Shown piece by piece: positions 9,692 to 17,883 of a stretch of 64,000 nucleotides of DNA; position 1 is the stretch's first letter, and each line of letters begins with the position of its first letter. Position numbers and translations under genes: made by a program. Source of the DNA: Chloroflexota bacterium (GTDB lineage Bacteria; Chloroflexota; Anaerolineae; Anaerolineales; Villigracilaceae). The stretch is from assembly GCA_021787595.1 (NCBI GenBank), contig JAJYLQ010000007.1:62001-126000 (forward strand), read 5' to 3'. Below the pieces are notes generated by a model. It saw only the letters and a list, made by a program, of their open reading frames with translations. It was not told the origin of the DNA and did no database searches.

Positions 9692-9751
9692 AATCCACAG
9701 ATTTCGCAGATTACATAGATTAGAAAAAATCTGTGTAATCTGCGGATTTCC
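9692..9751. repeat. Dispersed palindrome, CACAGATT/TTACACAGATT family
   Basis: An imperfect inverted repeat of about 20 bp per arm around TAGAAAAA. The arms contain AGATTTCGCAGATTACATAG and CTGTGTAATCTGCGGATTTC. A second member lies at 12219-12272. It sits in the divergent spacer between the GT39 gene and the response regulator gene. Confidence 0.75.
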
Positions 9752-9896
9752 TTTTCTTCGAGCCTTGCAAGTGGAGTCTACAAATTGAACCTGTGAGATC
9801 GCCAAGAGACGGTTGAGAAAATGTTGAGAGTGATCTATTTTTTAACAGCAATTTCTCAACATGTTTGTGTAAGATGTGTATGTGAAAACTTAACGG

Positions 9897-10036
9897 ACAT
9901 GTCATTGCGAGGAGCGGCGCGGTTAGCGCCGCGACGAAGCACTGTGTTCTCTCAGTGTGGCAATCTCAAATAACAACCGGTTGATTGTTCGAGGAGATTG
10001 CCGCGTGGCGCTAGGGCGCCACTCGCAACGACATGT
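9897..10036. repeat. Dispersed element with 15-bp terminal inverted repeats (family A)
   Basis: The ends are ACATGTCATTGCGAG and CTCGCAACGACATGT, inverted with one mismatch. Inside is the smaller palindrome GGCGCGGTTAGCGCC, and GTGGCGCTAGGGCGCCAC nearer the right end. Related copies occur at 15274, 17800, 28222, 30499, 42413 and 42607. The element fills much of the 418-base divergent spacer (9652-10069), so the promoter of the response regulator gene must lie inside it or at its right end. Confidence 0.75.
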
Positions 10037-10069
10037 GAAAAACGTTATGATTGGATTGGAATTCGTTGT

Positions 10070-10756
10070 ATGCCCACCGTGCTGGTTGTTGACGATGATG
10101 TGAAACTGCTCAAAATGCTGCAGCGCACTTTGGCGTATGAAGGCTTGCAGGTCGTCACCGCACAAAACGGCGAGGAGGCGCTGAATCAGGCGGACGTCTG
10201 CAAACCGGACCTGATCATTTTGGATTGGATGATGCCAAAGATGGACGGTTTGACGGTGGTTCAGGAATTGCGCGCCGAAAAGAATCCGGCGCTGGTTTTG
10301 ATGCTCACGGCGCGCGACGCGCTCGAAAACCGCGTCGAGGGATTGGAGAGTGGAGCGGACGATTATCTCGTCAAGCCGTTTGCGCCGGCGGAACTCGCAG
10401 CGCGCGTCCACGCTTTGCTGCGGCGAACCGACTCAAAGTCCGCGAAAGAGGCGGTTGAATTTGATGGCGTGACTCTCGATCCGGTCACGCGCGAAGTCCG
10501 CGTTGATGAACAAGTCATTGATCTCACAAAGACCGAATTCGATCTGTTGGATTTCTTCATGCGTCATCCGCGCCAGGTTTTGGAACGCGCACAAATCCTG
10601 AACAACGTTTGGGGATACGATTTCGGCGGTGATGACAATGTGCTGGAAGTTTACGTCGGCTATCTGCGGAAAAAGATGGAAGCAGGCGGACACCCGCGCT
10701 TGATCCAGACCGTGCGCGGCATCGGTTATGTTTTGCGAGCAGAGCGGGCGGACTAA
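10070..10756 (+). CDS. OmpR-family response regulator
   Basis: A 228-residue protein with an N-terminal receiver domain. Acidic D8-D9-D10, phosphorylation site D52 in LDWMMPKMDG, T80 and K102 (YLVKPFAPAEL) are all in place. The C-terminal winged helix (about 130-225) contains LTKTEFDLLDFF and RTVRGIGYVL, as in OmpR/PhoB regulators. The frame is open back to 9998, but the ATG at 10070 gives the standard start MPTVLVVDDD. The histidine kinase gene follows with a one-base TAATG overlap, so the two are translationally coupled. Likely targets are not visible; the divergent GT39/lipoprotein pair is the obvious guess. Confidence 0.95.
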   Translation: MPTVLVVDDDVKLLKMLQRTLAYEGLQVVTAQNGEEALNQADVCKPDLIILDWMMPKMDGLTVVQELRAEKNPALVLMLTARDALENRVEGLESGADDYLVKPFAPAELAARVHALLRRTDSKSAKEAVEFDGVTLDPVTREVRVDEQVIDLTKTEFDLLDFFMRHPRQVLERAQILNNVWGYDFGGDDNVLEVYVGYLRKKMEAGGHPRLIQTVRGIGYVLRAERAD

Positions 10757-12207
10757 TGTCCATCCGATTGCGTTTGACCCTGCTTTACAGCGCCATCCTC
10801 GCGCTGACATTGATCATCTTCGGCGCCGCGCTTTATACGATCCAGGCGCAGGAGACGATGAATTCTCTCCAGGCTAATTTGATTCAAAATGGAAACCGGC
10901 TTGCCCAGTCCATTCTGAACAATTATCTAAATCCCAACTCTAATCCGCCTCCAAGACCGCCGGGCCCGCCGCCGGTTCCAATCGAAACACTTTCAGGCGA
11001 CCAGACTTTCAATCAACTCCGTGAGCGCGTGATCGTGCGCGTGCTGGATCCAAATGGCAGCCTGGTGGCGAGTCCGTTCGCGGGGCAGGAGCAGGACAAC
11101 ACCGGCCATGCTTTGCCGCTCAGCGCCGATGGGCTTCAAACGTTAAAAAATAAACAGGTTTGGTGGGAGACATCTTCCACCACCGGCGATCCTTTGTTGA
11201 TCTATGATATCCCAGTGATCTATCAGGGCAACGTGACCTTTATCGTTCAAGTCGCACAATCGCTTGCTCAGCGTGACCAGTCGCTCGCGGCTTTGAGCCG
11301 CACGCTGATCATCGCCGGGCTGCTGACGATTTTGATCGCGTTCGGCATTGGCTGGATTCTTTCGGGCATTACTTTGAATCCAATTCATCACATCACGCAA
11401 ACGGCTCAGGTGATTGGCAACGAAAGTGATTTTTCGCGGCGCGTGGATTACAAAGGTCCGAACGATGAGATTGGACAACTGGCAAGCACCTTCAATTCGA
11501 TGCTGGTGCGTTTGCAGGACGCGTACCAGGGAGTGAGCCGCGCGTTGAAAATGCAGCGCGACTTTGTGGCGGATGTCTCGCACGAGCTTCGGACTCCGCT
11601 GACGACGATCCGCGGCAACCTGGAATTGCTGCGGCGCGAGCCTCCGATGCCTGCCGCCGAACAATCGGATGTGCTGACCGATGTGGTGGATGAAAGCGAC
11701 CGTTTGATCCGGTTGGTCAATAATCTTTTGATTCTAGCGCGCGCCGACGCAGGTCAAAGCCTGACGCGCGCATCAATTCCTGTCCGCGCGGTAATTCATG
11801 AAGCCTGCAAACAGGCGCAGCAATTGGATCGCCAACGCGAGATCGTTGAAGATGTGCAGGATCTGTCAGTCACTGGTGACCGAGACGCGCTCAAACAGGT
11901 CATTTTGATTTTGCTGGATAATGCCATCAAATATACGACGGAAGAAATTACAGTCTCAGCCAAAGCCGAGGAGAATCGGGTTTTGATTTGTGTCAGCGAT
12001 AAAGGGCGGGGGCTTTCATCCGATACGCTTGAACATGCGTTTGATCGTTTTTATCGCGGCGGGACGGAATCAAATGTTCAAGGCTTTGGCTTGGGTTTGC
12101 CGATTGCAAAAGCTTTGATCGAAAGCCGGGGCGGGACGATTGAAATTGAGAGCCAGCCGGAGAACGGCACAAATATCAAAGTGAGGTTGCCCGTCGCACA
12201 TTCTTGA
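10756..12207 (+). CDS. Membrane sensor histidine kinase
   Basis: A 483-residue kinase. There is one N-terminal membrane helix (about 7-29) and an extracytoplasmic sensor region with a proline run (PPPRPPGPPP, about residues 57-80). A second helix lies at about 180-205, followed by a HAMP domain. The HisKA domain has DVSHELRTPL with phospho-acceptor H276. The HATPase domain has DNAIKYT, GRGLSSD and GFGLGLPIAKAL, which are the N, G1 and G2 boxes. It pairs with the OmpR-type regulator immediately upstream. The signal is unknown. The proline-rich sensor loop parallels the Gly/Pro-rich loops in the divergent GT39 protein and lipoprotein, hinting that all three work in the same cell-envelope compartment. 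Confidence 0.95.
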   Translation: MSIRLRLTLLYSAILALTLIIFGAALYTIQAQETMNSLQANLIQNGNRLAQSILNNYLNPNSNPPPRPPGPPPVPIETLSGDQTFNQLRERVIVRVLDPNGSLVASPFAGQEQDNTGHALPLSADGLQTLKNKQVWWETSSTTGDPLLIYDIPVIYQGNVTFIVQVAQSLAQRDQSLAALSRTLIIAGLLTILIAFGIGWILSGITLNPIHHITQTAQVIGNESDFSRRVDYKGPNDEIGQLASTFNSMLVRLQDAYQGVSRALKMQRDFVADVSHELRTPLTTIRGNLELLRREPPMPAAEQSDVLTDVVDESDRLIRLVNNLLILARADAGQSLTRASIPVRAVIHEACKQAQQLDRQREIVEDVQDLSVTGDRDALKQVILILLDNAIKYTTEEITVSAKAEENRVLICVSDKGRGLSSDTLEHAFDRFYRGGTESNVQGFGLGLPIAKALIESRGGTIEIESQPENGTNIKVRLPVAHS

Positions 12208-12218
12208 TTTAAACAACC

Positions 12219-12272
12219 CGCAGGTTACACAGATTCCGCAGATTTATCAAAATTCAATCTGTGTAATCTGCG
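12219..12272. repeat. Dispersed palindrome, second CACAGATT-family copy
   Basis: The 17-bp arms CGCAGGTTACACAGATT and AATCTGTGTAATCTGCG are inverted with one mismatch around a 20-base loop. It lies between the convergent histidine kinase and methyltransferase genes and could act as a transcript end, but there is no T-tract. Confidence 0.75.
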
Positions 12273-12290
12273 AAATCGGTGAATAAAAAT

Positions 12291-13220
12291 TCACGAAAAG
12301 ATTTTTCCAACGATCACGTGAAATTTGGCCGGTTCACGCCGATGCAGAAGTTTTGCAATCCATGGGCGGATTGACCACTGCAAACTGTAAAACGGCGTAA
12401 TGATTTTCCATTGAACTTGCATTTTGTCTGCGAGTTCGCTCAGACGCGTATAAGTTAAATAATTTTCACTTGGTAAGTTGTTTGAAGCAAAACCGTATTG
12501 CTTTGCGAATTGTGTCTCACGTTCAGACACCATCTGCTCACCGCTGGAGGCATCACGATAAACCGGAGAGTCAATAATAGCGAGCAAACTTGACTGATTT
12601 AAAACTCTCAAAGTTTCTCTCAATGTTTGTTCGATGTTAGTTGAATAATGAAGCGACGCGTTGAACAAAATCACATCTGCCGAATTTTTGAAGAACGGCA
12701 GATAATCGAACTCCGCTTGGACGGGTAAAAATTTAGAATCATAAAAACGATAACAGCCAAGTCCGTCGAAGTCATTCACTGTTAAATCAATTGCAGCAGC
12801 ATGATGACCGCGCAAGGCTAAACGATTCGATAGCCAACCATTGCCCGCGCCCAGATCCAGAATCTGCAAAGGCCGCTTTGTATTCTTTTCCATTGGAACG
12901 ATAACGTGCTTGAGGAATGCGTCGAAGCTTTTGGCGCGGATGCGCCAGTCTGCGGACATGCGTCCGCTCAGATCGCGATAGGGCAGGTTGGCGTAATACG
13001 CCTTGTCGTGCGAACCGCGTCCCTCAGCGCGGCGGACCGTTTCATAGTCCCGGATGAAGCGGGAGAAATATTCTTCGCGCTCCGGCAATACCATCCGCCA
13101 GATGCCATCCACTCGATGAAACGTCAATCCGTCTTTTCGACATTTTTTTGTCGCGGCATTTTCATCATCCAGCAATGAGCCGCACTTTGGACAGGCCAGC
13201 GAGAAAGTTGATTCAGTCAT
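12291..13220 (-). CDS. Class I SAM-dependent methyltransferase with N-terminal zinc-ribbon-like segment
   Basis: From the ATG at 13220 the protein has 309 residues. The N-terminus carries FSLACPKCGSLL...KKC, a CxxC plus one further Cys, resembling a Trm112-like ribbon with the fourth ligand missing. Residues 120-230 form a methyltransferase fold: LQILDLGAGNGWLS (motif I), AAAIDLTVND (motif II) and DVILFNASLHY (motif IV). It probably methylates a small metabolite or glycan component. Its ATG overlaps the stop of the upstream nucleoside phosphorylase gene by eight bases, and it is the last gene of the long leftward surface-glycan operon. The substrate cannot be named. Confidence 0.82.
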   Translation of the reverse strand: MTESTFSLACPKCGSLLDDENAATKKCRKDGLTFHRVDGIWRMVLPEREEYFSRFIRDYETVRRAEGRGSHDKAYYANLPYRDLSGRMSADWRIRAKSFDAFLKHVIVPMEKNTKRPLQILDLGAGNGWLSNRLALRGHHAAAIDLTVNDFDGLGCYRFYDSKFLPVQAEFDYLPFFKNSADVILFNASLHYSTNIEQTLRETLRVLNQSSLLAIIDSPVYRDASSGEQMVSERETQFAKQYGFASNNLPSENYLTYTRLSELADKMQVQWKIITPFYSLQWSIRPWIAKLLHRREPAKFHVIVGKIFS

Positions 13221-13995
13221 CGAACGAATCCAGGACATTGATCAATGTGTCCAACACTTTTTCGATCTTCAAATGAAGCGCGCGCATATCCGGCGGCGCG
13301 GACCAGCGCGGCTTTGCTAAACTATCGCCGATGATCAAAACGGACGCGGCCTCCGCGCCGCGCACTTGCGCGGCCGCGAACAATCCCGCGCTCTCCATGT
13401 CCACCGCTTGGACGCCTTCGCCTTGAAATTGTTTTGCTTCTTCGCGCGTTTCGCGATACGGCGCGTCCGTGCTCCACGTCGCGCCGGTTGTGAATGCAAG
13501 ATTATCTTTGTTTAGCGCCTGCGCCATCGCGTCCACAAGTTTCGTTGATGCGCTCACATCTTTTTGCGGCGGAAGATAATGATAGGATGTACCCTCATCG
13601 CGAATGGCGCGATCACACACGACCATACTGCCGGGTTCCAAATCGGGTTGAAGCCCGCCGGCCAGCGAAAGAATCAAAAGCCGCTTCGTCCCCCACGCCA
13701 TCATTTCTTCCGCGATGCTGGTGATGGCCGGCGCGCCGATTCCAAAATTTCCCAACACGCCGACTCTGTCATGCGTTTGTCTCAGCAAATAAACGTCGCC
13801 CAAGAATCCATTGACGCGGTGCGACGCATATTTCCACGCGAAGCGTTTCATCACGCCGTTATACAAACAAAGCACCACGCTGCGCGGCGCCGAAAAATTT
13901 TCGAGCTTGCCCTGCCTGCGCCGGAACTCGATCATTTGCTCGGCGGTCAGCAAAGCAGGCAGTTTATATTTCTCGCGGAAGATCGGAAAGTTCAT
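13213..13995 (-). CDS. Nucleoside phosphorylase (PNP/UDP family, uridine phosphorylase-like)
   Basis: A 260-residue protein of the PNP_UDP_1 fold. VGVLGNFGIGAPAITSIAEEM (phosphate/nucleoside site) and GVQAVDMESAGLFAAA (ribose-binding Met-Glu) are the family hallmarks. It would cleave a nucleoside with phosphate to a base and ribose-1-phosphate. The overall pattern is nearer uridine phosphorylase than MTA phosphorylase, but specificity is not certain. Its start overlaps the end of the flippase gene by 32 bases and its end overlaps the methyltransferase start, so it is embedded in a glycan operon. This could mean recycling of a nucleotide-sugar by-product, or a fortuitous arrangement. Confidence 0.85.
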   Translation of the reverse strand: MNFPIFREKYKLPALLTAEQMIEFRRRQGKLENFSAPRSVVLCLYNGVMKRFAWKYASHRVNGFLGDVYLLRQTHDRVGVLGNFGIGAPAITSIAEEMMAWGTKRLLILSLAGGLQPDLEPGSMVVCDRAIRDEGTSYHYLPPQKDVSASTKLVDAMAQALNKDNLAFTTGATWSTDAPYRETREEAKQFQGEGVQAVDMESAGLFAAAQVRGAEAASVLIIGDSLAKPRWSAPPDMRALHLKIEKVLDTLINVLDSFDD

Positions 13996-15238
13996 TTTCT
14001 TTTCCTCGGATTCCGAATTTGACTCTTTCGCTGACGAGCAGAATGACGGATTGAATCGACTCCGCGCTCAACGCCGCCCATGCGGCTCCTTCCGGACCCT
14101 TGAGCGGGATCCACCAAAGATTCAGGATCAGCAGCCCGAGCAGACTCACCGCCAACGCGCGCACGACGAATCGTTCTTTGTTCGCAGCTAAAAACGAAAG
14201 CGTCAAATATGTATTGATCGTGAACGGAATCAACATCCATCCCAGAATTCCAAGAACATTTGCAGACGCGTCGAATTGACTTCCATAAAGCAGCGCGGTC
14301 AGCGGTGCGGAAAAGATGGATAGAATCAATGCGCCCACCATTGCAGCTGCAATTAAAGTTTTCCACGAAAGTTTGAAAGTTTGGATCCAGCGATTCTGAT
14401 TCGCGAAATCGGTCCGCGCGAACGCCATCGCCGGATACAGCGCGGCGAAAACCGCGATGTGGATTCCTTTGGAGGCTTCCACCATCCGCGCCGCGGCGGA
14501 GAATAAGCCGGCGTCCGTTGGGCCGCGCATCGTCGAAAGCATGGTAACGCTCAATCGCTGGTAAAGCATTCCGAGCAAAGCGATGAATGCAATCGGCGCA
14601 GTTTCTCGAATCAAACGAGGCAAATCCGCAAAAGGTTCGCGCCATGCCTGAATGAAATTTGGAACAGTGATCGCACAAATAAATCCAGCCGCGATGGCCG
14701 CAATGGTTTGAACGAGGACGAGAAAAACGGCCAGATCCATGATGCTGAACCTTGAAAGAAAAACGATCCCGACTTGCAAGCCCGCAACCACAATGTTCAA
14801 CAAAGTGTATGCGCCCATGTTTTGTTTTCCGCGCAGGGCCGTGGTGAAAACGGTAAAGAATGCCAGCGGAATGAGCACCAGACTGTACATTTTAAGAGCC
14901 GTGATGGTCTCAAGGTTTTGATTTGGAATGGATGATCCGGCAATCCAAACCAGGGTAATGAACAAAGCAGAAAGCGCCAATTGCACGATGAGCGCGGCGG
15001 ATAAACGCGAAAGATTATTCTGTGCGGCAATCTCGCGGATGATGAGCATGTCCGTGCCGAAGGTTGTCAGCGTGTTGGCAACGTAAAGAATGGCGGCGAT
15101 GAACGCGTACTCGCCGAACCCCGCGCTCCCAAGTCTGCGCGCGAGGACGATAGTAAACACAACCGTCAATCCCTGCGCGCCGAAGCGCGAGAGAATCATC
15201 CATAACGTGTTCTTGCCAAGTTGAGTTTGTTGGTTCAT
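13964..15238 (-). CDS. Polysaccharide flippase (MATE/Wzx superfamily)
   Basis: From the ATG at 15238 the protein has 424 residues with about twelve hydrophobic segments. It opens with NTLWMILSRFGAQGLTVVFT and LARRLGSAGFGEYAFI, the N-terminal signature of polysaccharide-biosynthesis (PST/Wzx) exporters. The role is flipping lipid-linked oligosaccharide across the inner membrane. An in-frame ATG 42 bases upstream adds a cysteine-rich stretch not expected in the family, so I prefer MNQQTQLGKN. It lies in the leftward glycan operon; a family-A repeat separates it from the upstream methyltransferase gene. Confidence 0.88.
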   Translation of the reverse strand: MNQQTQLGKNTLWMILSRFGAQGLTVVFTIVLARRLGSAGFGEYAFIAAILYVANTLTTFGTDMLIIREIAAQNNLSRLSAALIVQLALSALFITLVWIAGSSIPNQNLETITALKMYSLVLIPLAFFTVFTTALRGKQNMGAYTLLNIVVAGLQVGIVFLSRFSIMDLAVFLVLVQTIAAIAAGFICAITVPNFIQAWREPFADLPRLIRETAPIAFIALLGMLYQRLSVTMLSTMRGPTDAGLFSAAARMVEASKGIHIAVFAALYPAMAFARTDFANQNRWIQTFKLSWKTLIAAAMVGALILSIFSAPLTALLYGSQFDASANVLGILGWMLIPFTINTYLTLSFLAANKERFVVRALAVSLLGLLILNLWWIPLKGPEGAAWAALSAESIQSVILLVSERVKFGIRGKENELSDLPREI

Positions 15239-15273
15239 CGTCGTTTCGGGGAGTGCCTGACAGCAGAAACATA

Positions 15274-15377
15274 ATGTCATTCTGAGCGACCGCAGGGAGC
15301 GAAGAATCCCGCCGCTTTGCGGCGGAGACCCTTCGCTCGCCCCTTCACTCCGTTCAGCGCTTCGGCTCAGGGTGACA
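15274..15377. repeat. Dispersed element, family A
   Basis: Bounded by TGTCATTCTGAGC on the left and GCTCAGGGTGACA on the right, with an internal CCGCCGCTTTGCGGCGG hairpin. It lies between the flippase and methyltransferase genes of one operon. Confidence 0.75.
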
Positions 15378-15407
15378 AGGGTTTATGTTACTGAATTTAT
15401 ACTCTCC

Positions 15408-16220
15408 TCATTTCGGTTTGTAACGCATCGTCAAAATGTAAAAATCCCCCCAGCCGTTCCACGGCCAGTGAGGAGATAACCTGTCATCCAGCCAGCTCAA
15501 GATCGTATAAAGACGTCCAAATTGCTTGGCGAAGTTCTTGCTCTCCGCGGTCGGCGTGATAACGGACAGTCCCTCGAGCGCAATCAAATTGAAATCATTG
15601 CCGAACCAACTCAAGGCCTCGCGGGGCGAAAAATAGTAAACGTCGAAATGTAATCCTTCGAGGTTCGAGCGAACACCGCGATGAGTTAATCGTCGGAAAG
15701 CCAGCCGGAAATTTCCGCGGAAGACCTCGGCCATTTCCCACAAGCAGACGCGCGGCATCAGCACCCAGGTTATCAATCCATTCGGCTTGAGCACGTTTGG
15801 CAATTGTCGAATCACCGGCGTCAGGTTTGGGATGCAGTTGAGTCCGCCGAGGTCGGAGAAGACCGCGTCGAAAGGCGCGCCCGGCACCTCGTCCAGCGAA
15901 AGGAACGAACGCTCCTCGATGGTGATGCGATCATGGAGTCCCAACTCGTCCACTTTGCCGCGCAAACGCTCCAGCATTCCCGGCGCAATGTCCGTCGCGT
16001 GGATGCGATATCCGCGCTGCGCCAATGCGACCGCGTCCGTGCCCGTGCCCGCGTTGATTTCGAGGATTCGTGAGCCGCGCGGAATCACGCGTGTGACGTG
16101 ATCGTAAACTTTGTTGCGAATGCGCGTGAGATGCGGATGATCGCTGGCGAAGGCATCGTAGCGCGCCGCGCTGCGCGAGAAGGCTTCGGCAATGACATCG
16201 GTTTGCGGCAGTTGACTCAT
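15408..16220 (-). CDS. Class I SAM-dependent methyltransferase
   Basis: A 270-residue protein. The SAM-binding fold is shown by SRILEINAGTGTDAVALA (motif I), IHATDIAPGMLERLR (motif II), PFDAVFSDLGGLNC (motif IV) and LPNVLKPNGLITW (motif VI). The C-terminal half is aromatic-rich (FDVYYFSPREALSWF) and probably forms the substrate lid. The ATG overlaps the stop of the radical SAM gene as ATGA, so the two are translationally coupled. In this position it may modify a lipid or glycan made by the radical SAM enzyme. The substrate is unknown. Confidence 0.87.
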   Translation of the reverse strand: MSQLPQTDVIAEAFSRSAARYDAFASDHPHLTRIRNKVYDHVTRVIPRGSRILEINAGTGTDAVALAQRGYRIHATDIAPGMLERLRGKVDELGLHDRITIEERSFLSLDEVPGAPFDAVFSDLGGLNCIPNLTPVIRQLPNVLKPNGLITWVLMPRVCLWEMAEVFRGNFRLAFRRLTHRGVRSNLEGLHFDVYYFSPREALSWFGNDFNLIALEGLSVITPTAESKNFAKQFGRLYTILSWLDDRLSPHWPWNGWGDFYILTMRYKPK

Positions 16221-17779
16221 CGTGTCTCCTGCGGGCTGGGCGCGGCCGCGTCTTCGTGCGGCATGTGCGGCAAAGCAGATATAGTTGAAAGAGGTTGTTT
16301 CGCGAGAATATTGAGTTGCGCGCGGGCAAGCGGCAGCGTGATCAGGTTAAATGCAAGCCGCGCAGCGACTTTTAGATTCAGTGCGGACTTTAATTTCTTC
16401 CATGCTTTTCGCGCGCGGAATTCCTTGTGCACCACGCTGTATAACTTGCGATAGAACGCCGTCGAAAACGGGCCGTGATACAACATGGCGAGGTCGTCCG
16501 AATCCTGCCAGTTTTGTTTTTCTCCAAGCTGTTCACGCACGGCTTCATGGAACTTTGTGCCGGGCATCGGATATGAAACCGAGATGCCGATGTCATCCGG
16601 TTCGCAGCCGCGTACGAGTTGAATTGTCTTTTCGATGTCTTCACGCGTCTCGCCGGGATAACCAAACTGCAGAAAGAATCCAACTTGGATGTGTGCGGCT
16701 TTTAATCGCCGTGTTGCTTCGTGGATTTGATCAATGCGCGTGCCTTTGTCCATCGCGTCGAGGATTTTTTGCGAGCCGGATTCCGCGCCCATCCAGATCG
16801 TCTGCGCACCCGCGGCGCGTAACGATTCCACTTCGCCTTCGCGCGTCAACAAATCCGCGCGGCTCAACGCTTTGAACGGGATGCCTGCATTCTGCGATTT
16901 GACCGCCTCCGCAAAACGCGGCAGCCAGCCGGGCTTCAATCCAAAGATATCATCGGCGAACCAGATGTGATCGGGATGAAATTTTTCCTTCAGCCATTTC
17001 ATCTCTGCGGCGATGTTCTCCGGCGAGCGCGAATGATAGCGCTGTCCCCAAATCGGTTTGGCGCACCAGTTGCAGTGGAACGGACAGCCGCGCGTCGTGA
17101 CCATGTTCATCGAGAAATGGCCGTGACGTTCGAGCCAGACTTTTCGATACCGTTCGACATTTACAAGATCCCATGCGGGAAATGGAAGCGAATCAAGATT
17201 GGAAATATCCGGGCGGCGGGGAGTGTAGACAGTGGATGGTGAATCACGGTCTACGGTCTTCGGTCTACGGTCGAGATATGCAAGTCCCAAAACGGATTCA
17301 AGCTTCGCTTCGTTTCGACTTTGCTCAACGCAAGCTTTCCGCCCCGACAATTGATCCAGCAATTCGACGAGCGTTTCTTCGCCCTCGCCGAGCAGGACGA
17401 AGTCCGCGCCGCGAGCGAGATATGACTCAGCGTGGTCGGTCGCATCCGCGCCGCATACGATGACGGCGCAGCCGCGCGCCTTCGCCATGTCAATCATCGT
17501 GAACGCGGCCTGGCGCATCCGCATCAGACACATCTTGGAAAGATAATTAAAGTTGTCTTCGTAGATAATGGCAAACACCGGACGATGTTGGTCCAATGCA
17601 TTCGCCCATTCATTTTCTGATTCGGCCAGCATAGCATCGAAAAACGCAATGTCATAACCGTGCTGGCGCAGATGACTGGCCGCGTACAATGTGCCCAGCG
17701 GCGGATATGGCTGCATGGCTTCCCAAAGTTTGGGATCGAATCGAAGGTAATAGGATTGGCCCAACAAAATTTGACTCAT
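16217..17779 (-). CDS. B12-binding-domain radical SAM protein with two in-frame repeat insertions
   Basis: A 520-residue protein. Residues 1-140 form a cobalamin-binding-like Rossmann domain (LGTLYAASHLRQHGYDIAFFDA, VIVCGADATDHAESYL). The radical SAM core begins at about residue 228 with TTRGCPFHCNWCAKP, the CxxxCxxC cluster motif. WMGAESGSQKILDAM and FFLQFGYPGETREDI follow as in the B12-radical SAM group. Members often methylate or rearrange lipids and cofactors; the substrate here is not known. Between the two domains, residues of about 148-185 (RKACVEQSRNEAKL and PKTVDRDSPSTVYTP) are encoded by two different dispersed DNA repeats, so the linker has been lengthened in frame. The downstream methyltransferase overlaps by four bases. 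Confidence 0.88.
   Translation of the reverse strand: MSQILLGQSYYLRFDPKLWEAMQPYPPLGTLYAASHLRQHGYDIAFFDAMLAESENEWANALDQHRPVFAIIYEDNFNYLSKMCLMRMRQAAFTMIDMAKARGCAVIVCGADATDHAESYLARGADFVLLGEGEETLVELLDQLSGRKACVEQSRNEAKLESVLGLAYLDRRPKTVDRDSPSTVYTPRRPDISNLDSLPFPAWDLVNVERYRKVWLERHGHFSMNMVTTRGCPFHCNWCAKPIWGQRYHSRSPENIAAEMKWLKEKFHPDHIWFADDIFGLKPGWLPRFAEAVKSQNAGIPFKALSRADLLTREGEVESLRAAGAQTIWMGAESGSQKILDAMDKGTRIDQIHEATRRLKAAHIQVGFFLQFGYPGETREDIEKTIQLVRGCEPDDIGISVSYPMPGTKFHEAVREQLGEKQNWQDSDDLAMLYHGPFSTAFYRKLYSVVHKEFRARKAWKKLKSALNLKVAARLAFNLITLPLARAQLNILAKQPLSTISALPHMPHEDAAAPSPQETR
17247..17275. repeat. In-frame GGTCTACGGTC repeat inside radical SAM gene
   Basis: The + strand shows CGGTCTACGGTCTTCGGTCT and a third partial unit, a tandem of about 12 bp. 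In the gene this encodes part of the linker reading RRPKTVDRDS. Its sequence is unlike neighbouring codons and it keeps the frame. Confidence 0.7.
17305..17334. repeat. In-frame TTCGAC..TGCTCAACGC repeat inside radical SAM gene
   Basis: The + strand contains CGCTTCGTTTCGACTTTGCT followed by CAACGCAAGC, a variant of the GTTGAGC-TGTCGAA repeat also seen at about 40646. It encodes CVEQSRNEAK in the interdomain linker. Confidence 0.65.
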
Positions 17780-17799
17780 GAAGCTTACCTTTGCACACG

Positions 17800-17860
17800 G
17801 TCATTCTGAGTGGCGCCAAGTCGAAGATCCCGCACACGCGGGGGCGCGGCGAAGAATGAC
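17800..17860. repeat. Dispersed element, family A (short)
   Basis: The ends GTCATTCTGAG and GAAGAATGAC are inverted around a CCGCACACGCGGGGGCGCGG core. It sits between the nucleotidyltransferase and radical SAM genes of the operon. Confidence 0.65.
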
Positions 17861-17883
17861 ATGCCTACGTCTATTCATGAATT

